Shown here: piece by piece, positions 1-8,106 of the stretch
Layout of the letters: every line of letters starts with the position of its first letter
Position numbering within the stretch: the stretch's first letter is position 1
DNA from: Picochlorum sp. 'celeri'
Taxonomy: Eukaryota; Chlorophyta; Trebouxiophyceae
Direction: 5' to 3'
DNA length: 64,000 nucleotides
Assembly (NCBI GenBank): GCA_010909725.1
Contig: JAACMV010000027.1
Location: forward strand, 62,001 to 126,000
Notes under the pieces: generated by a model
Seen by the model: the letters and a program-made list of their open reading frames with translations, nothing else
Database searches by the model: none
Told to the model about the DNA's origin: nothing
Translations under genes and position numbers: made by a program

Positions 1-1
1 G

Positions 2-445
2 CGATTGGAACTGCCGCCTGTCTTCACCGATGCTTTCCAAGGTATTTACCTAGGATCATTTGGGCCTCATGGGCCAGAGGTGATTCAAGTACGGCGGACC
101 ATGATCGATGGACAAGAGTGGGTTGAAGGTGTCAAGATCACAGGGGATGTCAACGTTCCAGCGGGTGAAATTTCATTCAAAGCACGCGTTGGGAAGGAGA
201 ACAAGCAGTCTCCATCTGGGGTGTACCCAATCGAATATGGGGTTCAAAGCAGGTATCCAGGACAGGGACGAGTAGCTAGAGAAGGGTACAGCTCGCCTAA
301 ATGGGTTGATGGAGAACTTTTAACCCTCACAAAGAGCAATCCCATCACGAGGGGGGCCGAGCTTGGATTCGTGTTTCATGTGGAGGCCTCCAAGAAATTC
401 CTCTTGCTGTTCGAGAGAGTTGACGACAGCTTCTTTCAGCGCTAG
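2..445 (+). CDS. EXECUTER-like / FBXO31-type domain protein, C-terminal part
   Basis: The reading frame is open from the left edge, so the 5' end is missing and the N-terminus is unknown. The visible 147 residues match the C-terminal domain shared by plant EXECUTER proteins and FBXO31 (DUF3506-type). Characteristic runs are GSFGPHGPEVIQVRR, VKITGDVNVPAG, GQGRVA, PKWVDGELLTL and FVFHVE..FLLLFERV. EXECUTER1/2 sit in the plastid near the thylakoid grana margin and relay singlet-oxygen signals to the nucleus; FBXO31 is an F-box ubiquitin ligase adaptor. The PKWVDGELL and LLLFERV runs look more like EXECUTER, but the part that would decide it lies outside the window. Only 34 bp separate its stop codon from the RTF1 start on the same strand. 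Confidence 0.7.
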   Translation, partial: RLELPPVFTDAFQGIYLGSFGPHGPEVIQVRRTMIDGQEWVEGVKITGDVNVPAGEISFKARVGKENKQSPSGVYPIEYGVQSRYPGQGRVAREGYSSPKWVDGELLTLTKSNPITRGAELGFVFHVEASKKFLLLFERVDDSFFQR

Positions 446-479
446 TACATGTAATTTATAGTAAATTTTGTAATTCTAA

Positions 480-2241
480 TTGGCAATGGCGAACAAACAG
501 GAGCAGCTGGACAGCGAGCTCCTGCAGGTTGCTGGGCAGTCTGGTCCCGGTGCGGCAGGAAACAATACTGGAGGACTTTCGGATATCTCAGAAGATGACA
601 TCTCAGACGTGAATGACGATGGCAGGTTCGTTGGATATGCACCGTGCCTCGGTGATGAGTTGGAAAAGATTTTAGTGTTTTGTCTGGTCGTGTAGGAGTA
701 CCATGATGGACAATGACGACGTGGATATATCTGACGACGATGATGAATTTTTGGATGAGGAAAGGCTGGCGAGAATGACCGAGTTGGAAAGAGAGATGGA
801 GTTGGCGGAACGCGCCGAGAGACAGCAGCAGAAACGCCAACGCGAAGAGCTTTTGAAGGCAGCGGGTGGCCGCAGGCGATCGGGGAGGGAGGTGCGAGAG
901 GAGAATAAGAAAAAGTCTGCAATTGAAGAACTGAAAGCGGCAAGAGAGAGGAAGGCGAGGGGCGAGAAGGCTGTCTTTGAAGAACCAGACGAGGAAGAGG
1001 TTGAGGCAGAACCCGCGTCTTTGGGTGGGGACGAGGATGAGATCATGTCCGAGGACGATATTGTGGAGCAGCACGACGACGATGAAGAGGCTTCATACCA
1101 GGAGGTGAAAGGAATTCAAGTGCGGCGGTATAAATTAGAGGAATGGTACAACAAGCCTTTCTTTGAGAAAACGTTGCCAGGTTGTATTGTTCGCCTTGCG
1201 GCAGGCAACAAAAAGGCTCCAGATGGGCACACAATGTACGGGAGCGATGGGCGACCAGTCGTTCAGTACATGGCGGCTCGCGTCGCCGGTCTTGTGGAGA
1301 AGGAACCAGGTTACTACAAGTACCTGAATCAATCTGCCCCACCTTGGAAAAGCCCGTATCCTTTTGGTCCCAAAGGAGAGAAGACATCTATTTGGCTACG
1401 AGTGGTGCGAGGAAACTCCGAGAAGATATGGCCTCTGGCCCAGGTATCGAATTCTTCAATCACAGAGCAAGAATTTTACAGGTATCACCAGCAATGCGAA
1501 GACAATGGTGTAGGTCAAATAACTAGAAGCCAGGTGGAGAGGGCCCGGGCCAGGTTGGTGGAAGCCGAGAACTATGTGTTCACCGAAACAGATGTCGCTA
1601 GATTGATTGAGGAAAAACGACTGAAAGGGGCGGGGTCGAGGAGAAATGCAGCCTTGGAAAAAGCTCGATTGGAGAGGGAACGTGATGCAGCCAAGCAGAG
1701 AGGAGATAGTGTCCTGGTTGATCAACTCGACAGTCAAATACAAGAAATACAAGCAAGCATAGAGGCCTCGAGGAAGAAAGATTCTCTTGCCGAACTGAAT
1801 AAGAAGAATGCTAGCATCAATTTCAAAACAACCATGATGGCAGAACAGCAAAACAACGATGATGCAACTGGAGGAGACACCATGCTTGATCCATTCCGCA
1901 GGAGAGTGACGCGGCCTGTTGTGTACTGGAACACGGCTGGTGCCGTAGACGAGAAAGAGCACGAGCAAGCTCCTCAAAGTGCAGAGGAGCAGGACATAGA
2001 AGAGGTCAATGGATCAAATGGCGAGGGACTGCAAGGCATGTTGGATCGATGTGTTTCTCTGCTCCATGCTCGTCGCAACTCGTATGCAGGCAATGTAGTG
2101 GCCAACAGGCTCTGCAATCTGAACTCGGACAGAAAAAGAAAATTTGCCTCCAGAAAGTTCTTGGATCAAGGGGATTATACTTGGTACTCCATTGACGAAT
2201 ACGAGATGAATGCTCTTTCATCTCAGCCAAGGCGGAGGTGA
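480..2241 (+). CDS. RTF1: RTF1, Paf1-complex subunit with Plus3 domain
   Basis: Exons 480-625 and 696-2241 give 563 residues. The 70-bp intron runs GTTCGT...TAG and is phase 2. The joined protein has a very acidic Asp/Glu-rich and Ser-rich N-terminus, a basic coiled-coil stretch around residues 75-140, and a Plus3 domain at about 190-360 (IQVRRYKLEEWYNKPFF, AARVAGLVEKEPGYYKY, then KIWPLAQVSNSSITEQEF). A C-terminal coiled coil follows. Known family role: part of the Paf1 elongation complex, where Plus3 binds phosphorylated Spt5 and the protein stimulates H2B ubiquitination. The start at 480 is chosen because exon 1 continues the acidic Ser-Asp run in frame across the splice; ATG 486 is also possible. 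An unspliced reading would begin at 703 and lose the first 51 residues. Confidence 0.9.
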
Positions 2242-2322
2242 AAGGGTACAACAACAATGTAATGATACATAGATACAAAAAAGAAAGGAAAACCAACAAT
2301 TTCCAAATGAGTGTATAATGGT

Positions 2323-2339
2323 GGTGTTGAATAAACACC
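2323..2339 (-). promoter_or_regulatory. Histone H4 3'-end stem-loop, variant
   Basis: On the minus strand the RNA would read GGTGTT-TATTC-AACACC, 63 nt past the H4 stop. The 6-bp stem is identical to that of the other three histone genes here, but the loop has five bases instead of four. It is the site for stem-loop binding protein and replication-dependent 3' processing in animals and green algae. Confidence 0.8.
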
Positions 2340-2401
2340 AGTGATTGTTGAAAAATGATTGCTGCTGGAACAATACCAGGCTGCAGACGCCTCGGAGACG
2401 C

Positions 2402-3480
<1,079 letters not shown>

Positions 3481-3582
3481 GCTTCTCTCTTCTTTTTTCC
3501 TGGAGCTTGTGAAGATTGACAGTCTGCTGCTGCTGGTTATGCCAGCGAGAGACTACTGACTTTGACAAATTATATTCATACT

Positions 3583-3598
3583 GGTGTTATTCAACACC
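3583..3598 (+). promoter_or_regulatory. Histone H3 3'-end stem-loop
   Basis: GGTGTT-ATTC-AACACC forms a 6-bp stem with a 4-nt loop, followed directly by ACCA, as in animal and chlorophyte replication-dependent histone mRNAs. It lies 102 nt after the H3 stop. Confidence 0.9.
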
Positions 3599-3833
3599 AC
3601 CATATTATGATCATGGAAATATTGTCTTCTCTTAGAGATGATCTCTACGATACTGTGGATGCTCACTTCGAGCAACACCACTAAAGATAGGAAAACACAT
3701 CATACATACACTTCATGTACATTTGAATATTTTACAACAAGGTTTCTGATATCATGTAGAGGGAGTGAGTCGTCCATTCATTCATTCAAGTATGTGTGAA
3801 AAAGCACACAAGTTTCCAAAACTAATACATGGT
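3599..3833. other. Spacer between convergent H3 and H2A 3' ends
   Basis: This AT-rich spacer lies between the two inward-facing histone stem-loops. I see no gene in it. It should contain the downstream purine-rich processing elements of both transcripts, but no element is clear enough to call. Confidence 0.5.
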
Positions 3834-3849
3834 GGTGTTGAATAACACC
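3834..3849 (-). promoter_or_regulatory. Histone H2A 3'-end stem-loop
   Basis: On the minus strand the sequence is GGTGTT-ATTC-AACACC, identical to the H3 and H2B copies, followed by ACCA. It begins 45 nt after the H2A stop codon. Confidence 0.9.
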
Positions 3850-3893
3850 AGTTGATTGTTTGAATTGTTGTTGTAAGCAAGCAGCAGCAGGAT

Positions 3894-4268
3894 TTACTCC
3901 TTCTTTCCACTCTTCTTTGGGAGAAGAACAGCGTGGATGTTTGGCAACACACCTCCCTCGGCAATGGTGACACCAGCCAAGAGCTTGCTCAACTCCTCAT
4001 CGTTTCTGACAGCAAGCTGAATGTGCCTTGGCACAATTCTGGTCTTCTTGTTGTCACGAGCAGCGTTACCTGCAAGCTCGAGAACCTCAGCAGCCAAGTA
4101 CTCGAGGACGGCAGCAAGGTACACTGGGGCACCAGCTCCAATTCTCTCAGCATAGCGTCCCTTCTTGAGGTATCTGGCCACACGACCAACTGGGAACTGA
4201 AGCCCAGCCTTGGCTGACTTGGTCATAGACTTCTTGCCAGAAGACTTTCCTTTTCCACGTCCAGACAT
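3894..4268 (-). CDS. Histone H2A
   Basis: The start is placed at MSGRGKGK (4268), because the 13 in-frame codons upstream do not match the family; this gives 124 residues. Family landmarks are [17 protein letters not shown], the acidic patch region [33 protein letters not shown] and [12 protein letters not shown]. It pairs with H2B. The C-terminus ends SGKKE and has no SQ[E/D] motif, so this is canonical H2A rather than H2A.X. A TATA-like TATAAAAC lies on the minus strand at 4326-4333, and a histone stem-loop follows the stop. The gene is intronless and divergent from H2B. Confidence 0.97.
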   Translation of the reverse strand: MSGRGKGKSSGKKSMTKSAKAGLQFPVGRVARYLKKGRYAERIGAGAPVYLAAVLEYLAAEVLELAGNAARDNKKTRIVPRHIQLAVRNDEELSKLLAGVTIAEGGVLPNIHAVLLPKKSGKKE

Positions 4269-4592
4269 GATGTTACGTTGTGAGTAGTAGTTGATAGATT
4301 CAAACACAAGTGGTTGAGATTATTTGTTTTATAGTATCCAACGGCCGGGAGTTGCAACGAATTTGTAACCAGACCTCGAGACGATTGCATGCGAACAAGG
4401 CCTTGGAGACCGGGAGTGGGGTCCAACCGGATATCTGACATATCTGGGTCTATGGTCATCCCGGGCGCTGACGCGTTCCTCCATTCCATGACCGCTCTCG
4501 GCATTCTAGGAAACTTGAGGACACCTCGCAACCACGTCTACACAAAACAAATAATTTTGTAATCACTCAGTGAATCACAAATATCAATTACA
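4269..4592. promoter_or_regulatory. Divergent H2A/H2B promoter region
   Basis: This 324-bp spacer lies between the H2A and H2B start codons. It holds a TATA-like box for H2A (4326-4333, minus strand). The strings CCGGATA (about 4428-4434) and TATCTGGGT (4441-4449) are shared with the H4/H3 spacer, which suggests common histone promoter elements. Confidence 0.65.
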
Positions 4593-5013
4593 ATGGCTCC
4601 AACATCTGCTAAGAAACCAGGAAAGACCGTCAAGGACGGAAAGAAGGCCAAGAAGTCAGTGGAGAGCTACAAGCTCTACATCTTCAAGGTGCTCAAGCAG
4701 GTGCACCCAGACACTGGAATCTCTTCCAAGGCCATGGCCATCTTGAACTCTTTCATTGCTGACCAGTTCGAGAAGATTGCCTCCCAGGCTGCTCAGGTAG
4801 GTGAAGGAAGATTTGACATGAATGACTCAACTCAACAGTCCTCTGACATACGTGTATGATATCCATCTGATGCAGTTGTCTCGTGTCAACAAGAAGCCAA
4901 CCTTGACATCCCGCGAAATCCAGACCGCTGTGCGCTTGGTCCTCCCAGGAGAGCTTGCCAAGCATGCCGTGTCTGAGGGAACCAAGGCTGTGACCAAGTT
5001 CACCTCTGCCTAA
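4593..5013 (+). CDS. Histone H2B, interrupted by one intron
   Basis: Exons 4593-4796 and 4876-5013 give 113 residues; the 79-bp intron is GTAGGT...CAG, phase 0. Without splicing the reading frame would stop early and lose the C-terminal helix. The spliced product has [34 protein letters not shown] joined to [20 protein letters not shown], then [20 protein letters not shown]. The N-terminal tail is short. The intron is notable because replication-dependent histone genes of animals are intronless, yet this copy also carries the stem-loop at 5061-5076. Confidence 0.96.
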
Positions 5014-5060
5014 GCGCATTGCTGATGAGCATAGTACTCTTAACAAAAAAACAATCAACT

Positions 5061-5076
5061 GGTGTTATTCAACACC
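5061..5076 (+). promoter_or_regulatory. Histone H2B 3'-end stem-loop
   Basis: GGTGTT-ATTC-AACACC is followed by ACCA, 47 nt after the H2B stop. It is identical to the H3 and H2A elements. Confidence 0.9.
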
Positions 5077-5149
5077 ACCATATCCCTGTATTGGAAAAGA
5101 ATCCCCCTTTCCGTTCTGAATGTTGGAGGCAAAAGTGAAATTTCATTCG

Positions 5150-5245
5150 TGTCATCGCCGAGAATTGAACTCGAGACTTCACGGTATTGAACCTCTCGTG
5201 GGGTTGATCCCACAACGTGACGTGATACCACTTCACCACGATGAC
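5150..5245 (-). tRNA. tRNA-His (GTG anticodon) with a 25-nt intron
   Basis: Folded by hand on the minus strand: acceptor GTCATCG/CGATGAC (7 of 7 pairs), D stem GTGA/TCAC with loop AGTGGTA, anticodon stem TCACG/CGTGA, a 4-nt variable loop, and T stem TCGAG/CTCGG (one T-G pair) around TTCAATT. The anticodon loop reads TTGTGG, then a 25-nt insertion, then C, so the intron sits at the canonical 37/38 position. Intron bases CCCAC can pair with GTGGG across the anticodon, the usual pre-tRNA architecture. Base 5150 gives discriminator A. The mature tRNA is 71 nt; the extra 5' G of tRNA-His would be added after transcription. Confidence 0.9.
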
Positions 5246-5453
5246 TGTACAACGGAAAGAATGTGCGTTCATTCTGCAATTTTTCAATGTATATTAATAT
5301 GTGTGGGGCACCCGCGGCCCTGTGACCATACTTTTTTGGATCCTGTGAAGGCAGAATTTTTACCTGGCTGACATCGCACAATCCCTCGTGACCAGAGGAG
5401 TCAGAATAGGCGCATCGGAACCACAAGTGTGCTCCATTATCATGCCTCTTTTA

Positions 5454-5477
5454 CAGTAAAATTTTTTAATTTCGTTT
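5454..5477. repeat. Left terminal inverted repeat of the Fanzor element
   Basis: This repeat starts CAGTAAAA and ends AATTTCGTTT. It matches the inverted right end at 21 of 24 bases and is preceded by TA. It lies 97 bp beyond the Fanzor stop codon, so the nuclease's 3' end and any guide RNA run into it. Confidence 0.72.
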
Positions 5478-5574
5478 GTCGGACGGAATGTTCCAAACTT
5501 GGAAGTTCCATCGTTCTCTCTGCTGTATCTTGAAGCATAGCGTCTGCAAAAAGCAGCCGACTTACATGCCGAAT

Positions 5575-7968
5575 TCATTGCCGTGTTGATGTCCTTTGCC
5601 TTTTCCTCGTCCTCTTGAAAGCCTTGATTCGAGATCCATTGTGACACTTTTCCAAAAACAAGTCTTTGATATTGATACTGGCATTGACATCACGGTCCCA
5701 AACATTTCGAATGCATTCATTGTTGTGACAACGTTTCATCCTGAATTGTTTGTTGTACTGTTCCATTGCCTCATGACAGCAAGAACAGAGTTTGGACGTA
5801 TTGAATTCATTAACCAACACAACTGTGGCACATTCCGATACCTTGTTGAACAGTTTTGTGCTCATGATAGGAGCAGTGCCCCTCATTGTGCCGTTATTAT
5901 CACCATCACCATACGCCACGATGACTCTCTTCTGTGCCTCTTTGTTTCTTGTTCCACAGATTCGAGCAACCACATCCTCCATGGCCGACTTTTCCTTGCA
6001 AAATTTCCTCATCTTCTGTTTCTGATACCATTTTTTGTCATCGAAGAAGGCTTGTTGCAGTTGGGGCCACATAGAAACTTGGAATCTGTAACTCTCAAAA
6101 ATTTTCTCAAGATCTACTGTCTTGTATGTTGGCACAGACACCCATGCAGGACAGTATTCAGACATCCTTTTCTTTATTTTGGCTGTATACTGTTTCTGAC
6201 TAGATAAGAAGATCCATTCTCCTGACCCCAGAGAATCACTTTTATATCTGTCTTCCACCTCTGTATGACGACCATTTTCTGCATTCCACTTTGCATGGAT
6301 CTTTTGCTTTTCCGAATCATGAAAAACCCACGTGGCCGCTGACTTTTTACCTGGGTCCAAACCGACAATGATACAATCTGTGTGATATATACCATGGTCA
6401 TCTTTGCGTATGCCAGCCAACCTTTTGATCCTTTTTGTGATGACTGTCTTGTCTTTGTTTTTAGCCTTTCGTTTCTGTAGAACGTCCTTTTGTGACTTTA
6501 ATGTATGCAACAATGGCTTCAGTAGAACATAATGTATGGTGGAAATGTCACCAAGGAGAATACGCAAAGGGTCATATCTGATCTTTTTTGCAATAATGTT
6601 GGTTGCAAACATCCCACAATAGGTGGCCCACAACTTTGCTTTGACGTAATTCATATCATCCTGCAGATGGATTATCTTGCATTCCAGATCCGACTTCACA
6701 GTGTCTATAACAGCAGAAACAGAGACGCCATCAGTGCATATAGAGCATCCGAATCTGAGTTTCGTTTGGTCCTTCATGTGCTTTTTTTTCAATACTCGCT
6801 TCATGTTGAATATCGATTTCCAATAATAATACTTATTTGTATAGTCATCCAGTGCTGGACAGTCATCTACTATCTTTCTGATATATGGATATTTCTTTGC
6901 GAGTTGCTCAACCATAGTCTTCACTGCTGTGCTGGAGATATGGATATGCTTTGGTTTCCAGGCCATCTGTGGACACAGACAAAATGTCCATTTCTGTCTT
7001 CCAAGTATACTCTTCTTCCCTTCAAACTCTCCGTTTCTGAACCTCTGTTGCAGTGATTCCACGAATGGCTCCAAGTGACCCAAAATGAAGAAGCAAATTC
7101 TGGATTTCTCAGAAAGAGTTGTCGTCTTTGGCACCAACGAGCAAATGATATCCAAGGCTCTCTGTGCTTCATCCCATACTGACACATCAGACGCAAATTC
7201 TGTCAATGATGGTCTACGTTCAACAATATCACTGACTTTCGTCCTCTCCCAGAATGCCTGTGTGATTGCAGAAAATACTTGTCCAAACTTCTTCTTTGAC
7301 AAATTTTTGATTTGGTCAAAGTCCGTGTCGTCTCGAAATAGCAAATATCTCAGATACCGTAATGCATATACATTAAGATTGGTTTCCAAATGCGTGGTAT
7401 GCATAACAGACGACTGCTGGGCCATCTGCTCCATTGTTTTGTCTCTCCAAGAAGAGAGACAACCCTGTGGCCAATCTGTTTTTAACCCAGTCTCCTCACA
7501 ATATTCCTTGCACAAGTCGCGCAAGTTGGTATCAACATCCTTTCTCTCCTTCTTTTGTTGCAAATGATTAGCAAGGTGTCTGTAGATTTTGTTGTAGAGT
7601 TCGTAGAGAGATTCATCTTTGTGGTCTCTAAATGCCCCACCGTTCCTCAATAACAATAGATGCATGACATGATGCGCATGAATCTGTAGTCTACTCAGGT
7701 AGAATACACATTCTTCAATTTCGCGTTGAACCACTTTGAACTTACAAAAAGGCTGCAAAGTGCACTTGACGACTGTCTTATTGAAAAAACGGTCTTTATC
7801 CTTCTTTATAGCCACATCCAATCGAGTAAACTTCTTTTTCTTCACCTTTTTCGATGGTGTGGCGGACACCTTTCTCTTTTTTTTCATTTTGAAATGACAC
7901 GGTTGGCGATGGCGGCTCGACTTCATACCAATCCAAGGTTCTAGAAGATTCGGATTGACCAGAGTCAA
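5575..7968 (-). CDS. Fanzor, eukaryotic TnpB-type RNA-guided DNA endonuclease
   Basis: This single open frame of 797 residues has the RuvC fold of TnpB/Fanzor. RuvC-I is VGLDPGKKSA with Asp538; RuvC-II is VLVNEFNTSK with Glu721; RuvC-III is WDRDVNASINI with Asp760. A zinc finger, C-x2-C (728, 731) and C-x4-C (747, 752), lies between II and III. The N-terminus is strongly basic and includes KKKRKV (29-34) and KKVKKKK, good nuclear localisation signals. All catalytic residues are intact and no frameshift is seen. Related Fanzors use a 3'-overlapping guide RNA to cut DNA next to a short target-adjacent motif. Starts at Met15 or Met28 are possible; all keep the signals. It is intronless and is the only gene inside the inverted-repeat element. 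Confidence 0.92.
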   Translation of the reverse strand: MTLVNPNLLEPWIGMKSSRHRQPCHFKMKKKRKVSATPSKKVKKKKFTRLDVAIKKDKDRFFNKTVVKCTLQPFCKFKVVQREIEECVFYLSRLQIHAHHVMHLLLLRNGGAFRDHKDESLYELYNKIYRHLANHLQQKKERKDVDTNLRDLCKEYCEETGLKTDWPQGCLSSWRDKTMEQMAQQSSVMHTTHLETNLNVYALRYLRYLLFRDDTDFDQIKNLSKKKFGQVFSAITQAFWERTKVSDIVERRPSLTEFASDVSVWDEAQRALDIICSLVPKTTTLSEKSRICFFILGHLEPFVESLQQRFRNGEFEGKKSILGRQKWTFCLCPQMAWKPKHIHISSTAVKTMVEQLAKKYPYIRKIVDDCPALDDYTNKYYYWKSIFNMKRVLKKKHMKDQTKLRFGCSICTDGVSVSAVIDTVKSDLECKIIHLQDDMNYVKAKLWATYCGMFATNIIAKKIRYDPLRILLGDISTIHYVLLKPLLHTLKSQKDVLQKRKAKNKDKTVITKRIKRLAGIRKDDHGIYHTDCIIVGLDPGKKSAATWVFHDSEKQKIHAKWNAENGRHTEVEDRYKSDSLGSGEWIFLSSQKQYTAKIKKRMSEYCPAWVSVPTYKTVDLEKIFESYRFQVSMWPQLQQAFFDDKKWYQKQKMRKFCKEKSAMEDVVARICGTRNKEAQKRVIVAYGDGDNNGTMRGTAPIMSTKLFNKVSECATVVLVNEFNTSKLCSCCHEAMEQYNKQFRMKRCHNNECIRNVWDRDVNASINIKDLFLEKCHNGSRIKAFKRTRKRQRTSTRQ

Positions 7969-7995
7969 ATGGACTAGATGTTACATTCCTTAATT

Positions 7996-8019
7996 AAACG
8001 AAATTTAAAATTTTTACGG
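7996..8019. repeat. Right terminal inverted repeat of the Fanzor element
   Basis: Read on the minus strand it begins CCGTAAAA and ends AATTTCGTTT, the mirror of the left end, and is bounded outside by TA at 8020-8021. It starts 28 bp upstream of the Fanzor ATG, so the promoter must overlap this terminus. Confidence 0.72.
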
Positions 8020-8106
8020 TATGTTTGTTTTCACCGGTACAACACACCTTCGCAACAACACTGTGTTTTAAACTTTATTTTCCGAATATATATTGTATAC
8101 ATATAC

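Larger units (their letters stand above)
5454..8019 (-). mobile_element. Fanzor-carrying element with mariner-like ends
   Basis: Imperfect inverted repeats bracket the Fanzor gene. The left end (5454-5477, plus strand) and right end (7996-8019, minus strand) match at 21 of 24 positions and begin CAGTAAAA and CCGTAAAA. Further inward both ends carry GGAATGT (5485-5491 and 7983-7989). Each end is flanked by TA (5452-5453 and 8020-8021), the target duplication expected for Tc1/mariner/pogo-type transposition. No transposase gene lies inside, so the element would need one supplied from elsewhere. It is 2,566 bp long and sits between the tRNA-His gene and the F-box gene. Ends were found by eye; copies elsewhere in the genome would confirm them. 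Confidence 0.75.

Noticed and set aside
442..1074. Long minus-strand frames opposite RTF1
   Set aside because: Arginine/serine-rich reverse shadows of an acidic coding sequence, with no domains.
703..2241. RTF1 as a single-exon gene starting at 703
   Set aside because: A clean phase-matched exon with acidic Ser-Asp sequence lies just upstream.
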